DNA of 64,000 nucleotides from an uncultured Mycoplasma sp. (GTDB taxonomy: Bacteria; Bacillota_I; Bacilli_A; Mycoplasmatales; Metamycoplasmataceae): positions 62,001 to 126,000 of the forward strand of contig CAMQYZ010000002.1 of the NCBI GenBank assembly GCA_947039505.1. Reading direction: 5' to 3'. A model generated the notes under the pieces. The model was not told where the DNA came from. It ran no database searches and saw only the letters and a list, made by a program, of their open reading frames with translations. This document shows positions 1 to 8,810 of the stretch, one piece after another. Each line of letters begins with the position of its first letter. The stretch's first letter is position 1. The translations under genes and the position numbers were made by a program.

Positions 1-889
1 TATTTGCATTTTCAATTTCATTGTATGATTTTTCAATTCCCATTTTTTCAATGGTATCTTGTGAATTTCTAATACCTGCAGTGTCTTTAAATTTTAAAAC
101 AATATTATTAAATACTATTTCACCTTCAACAACATCACGTGTAGTTCCTGCAATATTTGTCACTATTGATTTTTCTTCATTTAGGATTGCGTTCATTAAG
201 GCGCTTTTCCCTGCATTGGGTAATCCCACTATAGCAATAGTTTGCGGGACCACAAAAACTTGATTAGCTTCTGAAACATCAATAATCTTATTAATTTTTG
301 TAGTTAGTCCATTTATCAAAGAAACCAATTTTGAAGCATCCATTTTTTCCACATCATCATATTCAGGATAATCAATATTTACTTCACAAATACCAATGAT
401 ATTTTCAATTTCTTTAATTAAATCTAAAATTAATTCTGATGATTTATTATTGAACTTTTGAACAGCAATTTTGGTTTGTAATTTTGTTTTTGCATGAATT
501 AAATCATTAATAGCTTCAGCCTTAATTAAATCTAATTTACCATTTAAAAAAGCTCTTCTAGAAAATTCTCCAGGTGTTGCGTGTCTTGCTCCATAACTAA
601 CAATTAACTCTAATATCATGTTTGTAATAACAACTCCACCATGAGCATTAATTTCTATGGTGTCTTCACCCACAAAATTATTTTTTCCGCGAAAAATATT
701 AACTAAAACTTCATCTATTTTATCTTTTTTTTCGTCCACAATATAACCAAAAGAAATTGTTTTATCTTCACCCATAGAACCTGTAAAAATTTTCTCCAAA
801 ATTAAAAAAGCTTCAGGTCCACTAACCCTGATTATTGATATGGCTTGGTTTATATTGCCCGAAGCTATTGCAACTATTGTGTCAAACAT
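1..889 (-). CDS. mnmE: tRNA modification GTPase MnmE (partial, C-terminus off the window)
   Basis: With MnmG, MnmE installs the aminomethyl-type modification on wobble U34 of some tRNAs. About 296 codons are visible, reading MFDTIVAIASG from the start at 889. The N-terminal tetrahydrofolate-binding domain carries the expected NAHGG and GEFSRRAFLNGK segments. A helical region and the G domain follow, with P-loop GLPNAGKS and G2 GTTRDV. The C-terminal part with the family's catalytic Cys lies beyond position 1. The start has no clear Shine-Dalgarno; a TATAAT on the same strand (900-905) lies 10 bases before ATG, so the mRNA may be leaderless. It is divergent from ychF. Identity is secure from the motifs. 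Confidence 0.95.
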   Translation of the reverse strand, partial: MFDTIVAIASGNINQAISIIRVSGPEAFLILEKIFTGSMGEDKTISFGYIVDEKKDKIDEVLVNIFRGKNNFVGEDTIEINAHGGVVITNMILELIVSYGARHATPGEFSRRAFLNGKLDLIKAEAINDLIHAKTKLQTKIAVQKFNNKSSELILDLIKEIENIIGICEVNIDYPEYDDVEKMDASKLVSLINGLTTKINKIIDVSEANQVFVVPQTIAIVGLPNAGKSALMNAILNEEKSIVTNIAGTTRDVVEGEIVFNNIVLKFKDTAGIRNSQDTIEKMGIEKSYNEIENAN

Positions 890-950
890 TATTAATATTA
901 TTATATATATTTTAGTTTATACTTATTAATAATTATACAAAAGAGGTTAT

Positions 951-2054
951 ATGTCATTAAAAGCAGGAATCGTTGGTTTGCCAAACGTAGGAAAGAGTAC
1001 TTTATTTTCTGGACTAACTAAAATGAAAGTAGAATCAGCAAATTATGCTTTTACCACAATTGATCCAAACATTAGTGTCGTTGAATTAAACGATAAAAGA
1101 ATTGATTTATTGGCAGATATGGTCAAAACCAAAAAAACAGTCAAGGCAACTTTTGAGTTTGTTGATATTGCTGGATTAGTTGAAGGAGCATCAAAAGGTG
1201 AAGGTTTAGGTAATAAATTTTTATCAAATATTAGAGAAGTGGATTTAATTGTGCATGTTATTAGATGTTTTAAAAATGACGATGTATTGCATGTCTCTAG
1301 TTCTATTGATGCATTAAGAGATTTTGAAGTTATTAATTTAGAATTGCTTTTGGCAGATATGCAAGTTATTTCTAATGTGAAAACCAGAATTGGCAAAAGA
1401 GCTTTAAGTACAGGTGATAAAGTTTTAATCAAAGAAATGGAAGTTGTGACTAAATTACTAGAAGGTTTTGAACAAAGTATCCCAGCTAGAGAAATTTCTT
1501 TGGATGAAGAAGAATTAAAGATTGCTAAACACTATCAATTATTAACTTTAAAACCAATGTTGGTTGTTGGTAATGTTGGAGCATCTTTTGCTGCAGCTCC
1601 AAATGAAGAACCTGAATTTCAAAAATTAGCAAATTATGTCAAAAATAAGCAAATGGAAATTATTGGACTATCAGTTGAAATTGAATCTGAAATTGCTATT
1701 CTAGATGAAGAAAGCAAAGAAATGTTTTTATCTGAATATGGATTAACAGTTTCTGGTTTAGATAACTTGATTGCAACTTCATTTAAATGATTAGATTTAT
1801 TTACTTATTTTACAGTTGGAGTTCAAGAGACAAGAGCTTGAGTATTTAAAAAAGATATGAGTGCACCACAATGTGCCGGAATTATCCACACAGACTTTGA
1901 AAAGAACTTTATTAGAGCTGAGGTTATTGGCTATGAAGACTTTATTGAATTTGGTGGAGAAAAGGGCGCAAAAGACAACGGGAAAATGCATCTAGAAGGA
2001 AAAACATACAAAATTAAAGATGGTGATATTTGTAATTTTAGAATAGGAAAATAA
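951..2054 (+). CDS. ychF: Redox-regulated ATPase YchF (Obg family)
   Basis: YchF is a ribosome-associated P-loop ATPase of the Obg/TRAFAC group. The 367-aa product has P-loop GLPNVGKST near residue 8, a [20 protein letters not shown] switch region and a C-terminal TGS domain containing FFTVGVQE-like [20 protein letters not shown] and EVIGYEDF. Full length requires TGA at 1788 and 1849 as Trp, which is direct evidence for the mollicute code. Shine-Dalgarno AGAGGT precedes the ATG. Its stop codon (2052-2054) directly abuts the stop of the convergent methyltransferase gene. Confidence 0.96.
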
Positions 2055-3134
2055 CTATTTTCTTTTTTCTAAGACAATTAATGATTCAATGTGTTTGGTT
2101 TGTGGAAACATATCATAAACTTTATTAAAGATAATTTTATAGTGTCTTTTTAATTTCGCAAAATCAGCGGCTTGTGTACCGGGGTTACATGAAAGATATA
2201 CAATTCTTTCTGGTTTGAATTTTAAAATTAGCGTTTTGATAACTTTGGCACTCATTCCCTCTCTTGGAGGATCTATAACAAAAGTATTAAAGTGTGTGTG
2301 ATTTTTCTTTAAAAATATTTCGACATCAGCCTTAATAAATCTAACATTAGTAATTTGATTTTGTACAATATTTTGTACTGCATTATTGTAAGAATCTTTG
2401 TTATCTTCTACAGCCACTACAGATTCTGAAATATCACTTACATAAATGGCAATGGTTCCAATTCCTGAATATAAATCAAGTGTTTTACCATTAGGAATAA
2501 CATAATTTTTAATATCTTTATATGCTTCTTGAGCAACCTCTTTGTTGGTTTGATAAAATGAACCAATACCGACATTAAACTTTAGTCCAAACATGGAATC
2601 TGTAGTCATTAATCCTGACTTTTTATTTCCCACAATTAAAGTATCTAATTTTCTATAAATAATTTCTCCAGGTAAGTCTTCGTTATATTCAATATCAGAT
2701 AACATATAGTTATCAATTTTAATTTTGTTTTTAGTTTGTTTTTGATAAAAAGAACCATCATGTAAAGTAATTTTATTACGATAATAAAATTCTTTTTCAC
2801 CCACAAAAAACTCTAAATTTTTTAATTCTGTTTTGGCAATATTTTTAAAATCATTTATTACACGTTCTTTTTTAAAAGTTATTTGCTCATCTTGATTCAT
2901 ATGAATTAGCTCATATCCACCAATTAATTTTGCATCTTCAAAAGTTTCTGATCTTCTATTTGTTGAAGGTTTAATTATTTGTACTATTTCACCTATTGAA
3001 TATTTTTCTTTTTCAACAATTAAATTAATTTCAACTTCTTCTCCTCTAATTGCACCAAATATATATATTGGCTTGTTATCAACAAAAGCTACCCCTTCTC
3101 CGTTTTGATTATATTTTTCTATTGTTACTATCAT
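2055..3134 (-). CDS. rlmD: 23S rRNA (uracil-5-)-methyltransferase, RlmD/RlmCD type
   Basis: A SAM-dependent m5U methyltransferase of the TrmA/RumA family, 359 aa. An N-terminal TRAM-like segment (VTIEKYNQNGEGVAF) is followed by the Rossmann methyltransferase domain. Motifs seen are SGIGTIAIYVSD for SAM binding, FVIDPPREGM, and YLSCNPGT with the nucleophilic Cys. The usual iron-sulfur cysteine segment (C..CGGC) is replaced by KLIGGYELIH, so this enzyme should lack the 4Fe-4S cluster. No TGA codon is needed to read it. Whether it methylates one or two rRNA positions, or tRNA, cannot be told from sequence. Confidence 0.9.
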   Translation of the reverse strand: MIVTIEKYNQNGEGVAFVDNKPIYIFGAIRGEEVEINLIVEKEKYSIGEIVQIIKPSTNRRSETFEDAKLIGGYELIHMNQDEQITFKKERVINDFKNIAKTELKNLEFFVGEKEFYYRNKITLHDGSFYQKQTKNKIKIDNYMLSDIEYNEDLPGEIIYRKLDTLIVGNKKSGLMTTDSMFGLKFNVGIGSFYQTNKEVAQEAYKDIKNYVIPNGKTLDLYSGIGTIAIYVSDISESVVAVEDNKDSYNNAVQNIVQNQITNVRFIKADVEIFLKKNHTHFNTFVIDPPREGMSAKVIKTLILKFKPERIVYLSCNPGTQAADFAKLKRHYKIIFNKVYDMFPQTKHIESLIVLEKRK

Positions 3135-3209
3135 TTTGATTCCTTATATTAAATTTTTATTTTAATATTTTCTATTATTATATTTTATAATTAGGAAAAA
3201 TGTTAAATT

Positions 3210-3283
3210 AAGGGATTAGTATAATGGTAGTGCTGCAGATTCCAAACCTGCATGTAGGGGTTCAATTCCTCTATCCCTTGCCA
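3210..3283 (+). tRNA. tRNA-Trp (anticodon CCA)
   Basis: A 74-nt cloverleaf. The acceptor stem AAGGGAT/ATCCCTT is perfect, the discriminator is G and CCA is encoded. The D loop contains GG, the anticodon loop is TTCCAAA, and the T arm has TTCAA. The anticodon stem ends in an A-C mismatch at 31-39. Anticodon CCA reads UGG only; reading the abundant UGA codons needs a separate tRNA-Trp(UCA), not in this window. TATAAT at 3186-3191 is well placed as its promoter. It lies alone between two minus-strand genes. Confidence 0.95.
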
Positions 3284-3317
3284 TTTCTCACACGAGACCA
3301 CAAAAAAAACAAACAAA

Positions 3318-3971
3318 TTAAAATAGCAAATTATTTAAAATAATAAAAATTTGTTGATTGATTTCTGGCAACGTTAACAAAACATATTGTTCTCTTGATT
3401 CACCTAACAAAAATAAAGATTTTAACAACGGTAAGGGCGTACCAATACTGCTATGTGTTTTGCACAATATTCCACCTTGAACAACATCAAAACCAAAAAG
3501 ATTTTGATTAGTTCCACACTGTACACAACTTGAAAAAGACAACCCCACACCCAAATTATCTAATATTTTTGCCACTAAAAAAGTTTGATTTTTGAAGAAA
3601 TCAACACCATCAAAATCTTGCAACATTAATGTATATATATCAAATATTTCCTTGTGATGATCTTTGATATTTTTAATAATTTTTAATAAAATTTCGATTT
3701 TTTGAGCATTTGTTTTATTGATTTCTGGCAAACCCTGAATAATGGTAGCTTTTTTAAGCAAAACAGAGTGGGCAGTTGCATAAGAATTAAATATCTCAAA
3801 ACTAACCAAAGCCCCTCTGAAAACATTAACACGATTTTTACTAGATATTTTTTTAACACCCTTAGCATAAATATTAATAAATGAATTTTCTGTTAAAACA
3901 TTTAGCATTTCATCATTTTCAGCATATGGTGTTTTCGAAATAATTATTCCTTGGATGATTTTTGTTTGCAT
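3318..3971 (-). CDS. recO: DNA repair protein RecO
   Basis: RecO loads RecA onto SSB-coated DNA in the RecFOR pathway. The 217-aa product starts MQTKIIQGIIISKTPYAENDEM, as RecO OB-fold domains do, and has a helical C-terminal half with zinc-type cysteines CVQC near residue 144 and a later Cys in ILCKTH. Length is slightly short, as usual in mollicutes. No Shine-Dalgarno is present. A minus-strand TATAAT (3980-3985) ends 8 bases before the ATG, indicating a leaderless transcript divergent from the next gene. Confidence 0.88.
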   Translation of the reverse strand: MQTKIIQGIIISKTPYAENDEMLNVLTENSFINIYAKGVKKISSKNRVNVFRGALVSFEIFNSYATAHSVLLKKATIIQGLPEINKTNAQKIEILLKIIKNIKDHHKEIFDIYTLMLQDFDGVDFFKNQTFLVAKILDNLGVGLSFSSCVQCGTNQNLFGFDVVQGGILCKTHSSIGTPLPLLKSLFLLGESREQYVLLTLPEINQQIFIILNNLLF

Positions 3972-3979
3972 TATTTCTA

Positions 3980-3995
3980 ATTATATTTATATAAT
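3980..3995. promoter_or_regulatory. Back-to-back leaderless promoters for recO and the response-regulator-like gene
   Basis: Only 32 bp separate the two divergent ATG codons (3971 and 4004). On the minus strand TATAAT occupies 3985-3980, and on the plus strand 3990-3995; each ends exactly 8 bases before its own start codon. The -35 regions would lie inside the opposite gene. The symmetry is seen directly; promoter activity is inferred. Confidence 0.6.
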
Positions 3996-4003
3996 TAAAT
4001 AAT

Positions 4004-4714
4004 ATGATAAAACACTTGAAGAAAAATTTAGATAAATCTCCTTTAAAAATTTTAATTATCGCCAACCAACAAACAGACAAATCCCTTTGAGACCAGTTAT
4101 TGCAAATTGCACAAGAGTATTTCAACATTACTTGGAATTACCTCGATTTTTCAAGCAAAGATAGTTTAGAAAACTTTGAAGTTCCTGATGTTCTATTTAT
4201 AGATTTTCAGGAAGATTATAGATTAATTTTTAATTGAGAATTTTATGATAAATGCCATACAAAAAACCACATTTTTTTACAAATAATGATTTTAGAAACA
4301 TTTCGTCAAAATGATTATAAATTCTTCAAACATGGCGCCGATGAAATTATTTATAAAAATGATGGTTTTGAGTTTTTAAAGTGAAAAATTATTTCTATGT
4401 TAAGACGTTCTTGAGATTCACATAGTAAAAAAACCACAATTATGTGCAAGGGGATGATTTTAGACAAAAATAAAAATCGATTTTATTTTAACGAAACCCA
4501 AATACACTTGACCAAAAAAGAATTGCAATTGATGGACTTATTAATGTCTAATGTTAATGCTGGTTTTATTACCAAAAGAAAAATATTTGTCAGCTTGTGA
4601 GATGACCAAGGAGAGGATGATTCTCGAGTGGTTGACCAAATAATTTTTAAAATAAAAAGAAAGTTAGGTAAAGAGGTATTTGAAATTACCAAAAAAGGAA
4701 TAAAAATAATATAA
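4004..4714 (+). CDS. Orphan response-regulator-like winged-helix protein
   Basis: A 236-aa protein, continuous only with TGA as Trp. The N-terminal half looks like a worn receiver domain: hydrophobic strand LKILIIANQ without the usual acidic pair, DVLFIDFQED with a candidate phospho-acceptor Asp, and GADEIIYKN with a Lys before the helix FEFLKWKIISMLRR. The C-terminal half matches an OmpR/PhoB winged helix: LTKKELQLMDLLMSN, LWDD, SRVVDQIIFKIKRKLG and ITKKGIKII. No histidine kinase is nearby. It probably binds DNA; phosphorylation is doubtful. The -10 box ends 8 bases before ATG (leaderless). It is followed closely by the S1 gene. Confidence 0.65.
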
Positions 4715-4724
4715 TTAAGGTGTT

Positions 4725-5051
4725 ATGGATAAAATATATATAAAGGGTAAAGTCACAAAAATTACCAAAAACTTTGTAGAAGTAATAACAAAACAAAACA
4801 AAATTGGTATTCTTTACATCCAGGATGTTTCAGATTACTATGTTAGATCTTTGCAAAGTATTTTCTCAATTGGTGAAGAATTAGAATTATTAGTAAAATC
4901 TATTAAAGACGAGATATATTTTTGTGATTTTAAACAAGGAAAAGCTGATTATCTCAATTTTCCGTTTAAATATGAAATCAAAGAAACAGCAAGTGCTTTT
5001 GAAAATTTATTAAAATATAACAATAAAGAGGTAATGAAATGAAAAAAATAA
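4725..5051 (+). CDS. S1-domain RNA-binding protein
   Basis: A 108-aa protein built around one S1 (OB-fold) domain: KGKVTKITKNFVEV, GILYIQDVSDYYV, then GEELELLVKSI. Small S1 proteins of this kind (YugI, general stress protein 13) bind RNA or ribosomes. The C-terminus extends three codons beyond an in-frame TGA (Trp) to TAA at 5049, so it overlaps the start of pgi by 13 bases, pointing to translational coupling. It follows the winged-helix gene by 10 bases and has AAGG in that gap. Confidence 0.75.
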
Positions 5052-6334
5052 AACTAAATATTAGTCGAGCAATCGATATTACTAATGTAATGAAATATGA
5101 AGCTAAAGTTAAAGATATTCACAATAAAATGGAAAAATATGAGTCTTTAGGACATGAATTTTTGGGATGAAAAGATTTACCTAGCAATATTGAAATGCAA
5201 GATATCAAAGAAATGGAAATGGTTGCCAAAAAACTACATCAACATGAAATAGAAGTTTTGGTTGTTGTTGGAATAGGTGGATCTTATTTAGGAGTAAAAG
5301 CTGGTATTGATTTTATTTTAGGTAATTATCCAACTCCAGAAGAACAAAAAATGGAAGTAATATTTGCTGGAGAATCATTATCATCAACAGATCTTGCCCA
5401 AAAATTAAAATATGTAGAAAACAAAAAATTTGCCATCAATGTTATTTCTAAATCGGGAACAACCACAGAGCCTGCAATAGCATTTAGAATGTTTAAAAAA
5501 CTACTAGAAGATACTATTGGCAAAAACAACGCTAAAGACTTCATTATCGCCACCACAGACGCTAATAAAGGTTCATTATTTGAATTAGCAGAACAACAAG
5601 GATATCAAAGATTTGTTATTCCTGACAATATCGGCGGAAGATTCTCTGTTTTAACACCAGTAGGGTTGTTTCCTTTTGCTTGTGTTGGTTTAAACATTAA
5701 AAAAATGATTGCTGGAGCAAAAAGCGCTAATGAAGATTATTCAATTGATTCATTGGAAGATAATTTAGCTTATCAATATGCAGTTACTAGATTTATATTA
5801 TGAAAAGAAAAAGAGTTTGTCTCAGAAATGGTTGTTGCATATGAACCAAACATTAACTACTTTTTAGAATGATGAAAACAATTATTTGGTGAATCAGAAG
5901 GAAAGTTAAACAAAGGACTTTTACCTCATAGTGCCATTTTTTCTACAGATTTACATTCTTTAGGACAATTTATCCAAGAAGGATCAAAAGTTTTATTTGA
6001 AACAGTTATTACAGTGCAAAAACCAATAATTGACTTACAAATTGTGGAAGATCGAGAAAATCTAGATAATTTGAACTACTTAATCAACAGAAGTGTGCAC
6101 GAAATCAATAATGTGGCCTTCCAAGCTACATTAGATGCCCACTCTTCTATCGGTCAAGTTCCTAACATCCACATTGAACTACCTGAGTTAAGTGAAGAAG
6201 TTTTTGGAGCAATAGTTATGTTTTTTGAAAGAGCAGTTGCTATGAGTGCTTATTTAATGAAAGTAAATCCTTTTAACCAACCTGGAGTAGAAGTTTATAA
6301 AACTAATATGTTTAGAATATTAAAAAAACCTTAA
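5039..6334 (+). CDS. pgi: Glucose-6-phosphate isomerase
   Basis: Interconverts glucose-6-phosphate and fructose-6-phosphate in glycolysis, the main energy route of mollicutes. 431 aa, continuous with TGA as Trp. Family landmarks include GIGGSYLGVKAG, the serine/threonine-rich phosphate site VISKSGTTTEPA, the FVIPDNIGGRFSVLTPVG stretch with the catalytic Arg, and QLFGESEGK. Length matches the short Gram-positive type. It overlaps the S1 gene and ends just before the SRP RNA. Confidence 0.97.
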
Positions 6335-6357
6335 TAAATTTAATATATAATATATAT

Positions 6358-6437
6358 GCCATTGAAATAGCAACCTTGTAACTTGGTCAGGACAGAAATG
6401 TAGCATCCATATCGAGAAGTGTTATGTTCAATGGTTT
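6358..6437 (+). ncRNA. ffs: Signal recognition particle RNA (4.5S / small SRP RNA)
   Basis: The RNA contains the SRP Alu-less hairpin core GGTCAGGACAGAAATGTAGCATCC, compared with the bacterial consensus GGUCAGG..GGAAGG.AGCAGCC, so the Ffh-binding symmetric and asymmetric loops are present. The outer stem pairs GCCATTGAA at the 5' end with TTCAATGGT at the 3' end. TATAAT at 6346-6351 places transcription start at about 6358. It lies between pgi and dnaN. Confidence 0.88.
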
Positions 6438-6459
6438 TATTTTAAAGATAAAACCATTG
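6429..6459 (+). terminator. Terminator-like hairpin at the 3' end of SRP RNA
   Basis: A perfect 12-bp stem (CAATGGTTTTAT with ATAAAACCATTG) and a 7-base loop. The left arm overlaps the 3' strand of the SRP RNA outer stem. No good U-tract follows, so it could equally be a processing or anti-pairing element. Confidence 0.5.
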
Positions 6460-6523
6460 AGTTTCCCACATCAAATTACCATAAAATAGTGTGTGTTAAT
6501 GATGGTTTTGGAGTTTATAGACG

Positions 6524-6532
6524 TTATCCACA
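6524..6532 (+). other. DnaA box upstream of dnaN
   Basis: A perfect TTATCCACA lies 43 bases before dnaN. Identical 9-mers also occur inside ychF (about 1884) and inside a membrane protein gene (about 12643). A single box is weak evidence for an origin, and dnaA is not adjacent. Confidence 0.35.
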
Positions 6533-6574
6533 CACATTATTATTAAAAAAAGAAAAAGAAAGAAAAGAATTTAT

Positions 6575-7681
6575 ATGAAAATACAAGTTAATGCCAAAGA
6601 AATTATCAAGAATCTTGATGAAGTAAACAAATGTATTAATAACAATAATATGTTTTTACCCTTAAGAGGAATTTTGGTAGATGTTTTAGAAGATCGTATT
6701 TCTATGGTAACTTCTGATGGAACTCTTTCTATAGTTAAAACTATTCTTCCTAATGATGAAATATTTAAAGTGCATGAACCTGGTAAATTATTAATCCCTT
6801 CTCTATTGTTTACAAACATTATGAGAAAGTGTGAAGGAACTATTGAAATCTTTAATAAGGGCAATATTTTATTCATTAAAAATGGAACAGATGACTATGA
6901 AATCAATTTATTTGATGTTTCAGAGTATCCTGCCATTGATTTTTCACTTCAAGGGGTAAAGTTGTCAGTTAATGCTAAAGGTTTGCGAGAAGCTGCTAAA
7001 AATGTCTTATTCGCGGCTTCAATTAGTGATGTGGATATCATTTTCAATGGAGTTAACATTAATTATGATAATAACAAGATGACATTGATAGCAACAGACT
7101 CTTATCGGGTAGCTTATCAAGAGATGGAAGTTAAAGATTCTCGTAATGTTAATTTCAATGTTTCGATATTTGCAAAAAATCTTAAAGAATTTATACCTGA
7201 GTTTATTAATGATGATGTAGATTTGTTTGTTAATGACTATAAAATTAATTTAGTTTATCAAAATACAGTTATTCAATCGAAATTAATTGATGCACCATAC
7301 AAAGATGTTTCTAAGATATTCCCCACCAGTTTTTCAAAAACATTGACCATTGAAAAAAAAGAGTTAATTGATGCTATTAACAAAGCGATTGTTATTTCTT
7401 CGGATTCTTTTTGTAGATTAAGATTTGAAATTAATCAAAAGGAAATCAAAATTATTTCAGTTAAAGAGGAAATTGGTAATTCAAGTGTTGTAATTCCAAC
7501 CAAAAATTTTGTAGGTGATGATTTAGTTTTGACAGTGAACTATAAGTTTTTAAAAGATGCTTTGTCGGTCTTTGATGGAGAAATTCAAATTAAGTTCAAC
7601 AATGGAATAGATCGTTTTGTGATTATTGGTTCTTCGAATCCTAATAACAAGCAATTAATAGCTCCGCAAAGAAGTTATTAG
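6575..7681 (+). CDS. dnaN: DNA polymerase III beta subunit (sliding clamp)
   Basis: Forms the ring that tethers the replicative polymerase to DNA. At 368 aa it has the usual three-domain length. Recognisable stretches include MKIQVNAKEI at the start, FLPLRGILVDV, DGTLSIVK, IATDSYRVAYQEM in domain two and LIAPQRSY at the end. It is unusual in standing behind pgi and SRP RNA, not behind dnaA. The ATG is preceded by AAGAAAAGAA, a purine-rich tract without a strong Shine-Dalgarno. Confidence 0.95.
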   Translation: MKIQVNAKEIIKNLDEVNKCINNNNMFLPLRGILVDVLEDRISMVTSDGTLSIVKTILPNDEIFKVHEPGKLLIPSLLFTNIMRKCEGTIEIFNKGNILFIKNGTDDYEINLFDVSEYPAIDFSLQGVKLSVNAKGLREAAKNVLFAASISDVDIIFNGVNINYDNNKMTLIATDSYRVAYQEMEVKDSRNVNFNVSIFAKNLKEFIPEFINDDVDLFVNDYKINLVYQNTVIQSKLIDAPYKDVSKIFPTSFSKTLTIEKKELIDAINKAIVISSDSFCRLRFEINQKEIKIISVKEEIGNSSVVIPTKNFVGDDLVLTVNYKFLKDALSVFDGEIQIKFNNGIDRFVIIGSSNPNNKQLIAPQRSY

Positions 7682-7701
7682 AAAAAGAGAGGTGTGAAAT
7701 T

Positions 7702-7914
7702 ATGAAGGTAGAAATAATTGGTGAATTTATTAAATTAGGACAACTTATCAAAAAATTAAATTTAATTGATACTGGTGGACAAATCAAGGAATTTATTATG
7801 AACAACGAAATTAAAGTTAATAAAGATAAACCTAAAGGGAGAAGCACTAAGGTTTTTGTTGGTTCAACAGTGTGAATTGATGAAGAAGTTTACATGATTG
7901 TTAATGCAAGTTAA
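7702..7914 (+). CDS. yaaA: S4-domain RNA-binding protein, YaaA type
   Basis: A 70-aa protein with a single S4-like alpha-L domain: FIKLGQLIKKLNLIDTGGQIKEFI, then the hairpin IKVNKDKPKGRSTKVF and V.IDEEVYMI. Proteins of this size and type are normally found next to dnaN/recF in Gram-positives (YaaA/RlbA) and are thought to act in ribosome assembly. A strong AGAGAGGTG lies upstream; the gap from dnaN is 20 bases, so they form an operon. One TGA is read as Trp. Confidence 0.8.
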
Positions 7915-8031
7915 AATTGACAATGAAAATTTAGTTATTGATCAAATTTAGTTAAAAAAGATTGCTTTTTTGCTTTTTTGTTATTTTATTCAAAAACAAC
8001 ATTTGCTAATTTTCAATATATAATATTAAGT

Positions 8032-8287
8032 ATGGAGATAATTATTTGTCATCAAATATATCTGCAAAAAAATGTAAAACTTGAATAAAAAAAATGATTG
8101 AGATTTAAGTCGTTGTGTAAATAAATATGAAACTTGGATTTATAGTGAGGTTCCTGCTAATTAATTAATATTAACTTCCATAGAAAAAAACGGCGAAATA
8201 ATGGTTGATGATGTTTTGAGAGATATTGCCTTAATTATGGGTATTAAATTTAAAGATTTAGTTGAAAAAATAAGAAATAAAGTTTAA
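8032..8287 (+). pseudogene. Remnant of a small XRE-like regulator
   Basis: TATAAT at 8019-8024 lies 7 bases before an ATG at 8032, but the frame soon breaks. Pieces read KKCKTWIKK, then NDWDLSRCVNKYETWIYSEVPAN, a TAA, and LTSIEKNGEIMVDDVLRDIALIMGIKFKDLVEKI in the same frame as the preceding piece. The last part resembles the second half of an XRE helix-turn-helix (S.IE.NGEI....L..IA..MGI....L). At least one frameshift and one stop separate the pieces. The family assignment is tentative. Confidence 0.4.
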
Positions 8288-8300
8288 AAAAAGAAAAAAA

Positions 8301-8720
8301 ATGATAAATATAAAAAACAATAAAGAGTTTACGTTACATCTTCAAGTAGACAAAGTTTTTGGAATATTATTAAAAGTAGATTTTAAAGATATGGGTGATT
8401 ATTGGTTGATGGAAGCCAAAAAACTTAAGTTTAAATTTGAATCTACAGATAAAGATGTTGTGGAATCTCAAAAAGAGTTCGGTGTTATGGTTAAAAACTA
8501 TATAATTTATATGATTAAAAATAAAGAGTTATTTTCAACACTTGATGCTCTAGGGTTTAATATAATGTCTCTTGATAAAGCTTATAAACATGTTCAAAAA
8601 ACATCAAAAAAACAAAACCTATATTCTGTAAACAGTGATAACGCATTGAATTCAACCTCTTTTATTGCTATAAATAATTTAAAGTTGAGTTGAGATACAA
8701 ATTCTTTTGTTGTTTCATAA
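8301..8720 (+). CDS. Protein of unknown function
   Basis: A 139-aa soluble, lysine-rich protein that I do not recognise. It has no signal peptide or membrane segment. The first 60 residues alternate hydrophobic and charged residues (EFTLHLQVDKVFGILLKVDFKDM), suggesting a beta-rich domain, and the middle is helical (EFGVMVKNYIIYMIKNKELFSTLDALG). It reaches TAA through one TGA read as Trp. It starts 13 bases after the decayed regulator, so the two may once have been an operon. A strong terminator follows. Confidence 0.6.
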
Positions 8721-8761
8721 AAGCTTAAACATTCAAGTTTATATGAAGTGTTAACAAGGAA

Positions 8762-8792
8762 CAAAAATACCTTAAAGTTGAAGGTATTTTTG
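8762..8792 (+). terminator. Intrinsic terminator
   Basis: A perfect 12-bp stem CAAAAATACCTT/AAGGTATTTTTG with a 7-base loop and a T-rich tail. It sits between the unknown ORF ending at 8720 and the convergent lipoprotein gene ending at 8811, and could serve both strands. Confidence 0.75.
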
Positions 8793-8810
8793 TTGATTGG
8801 TTTTGTAAAT

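Noticed and set aside
1043-1432. A 129-codon minus-strand ORF inside ychF
   Set aside because: It is the antisense shadow of a well-supported gene, has no ribosome site and has no recognisable domain.
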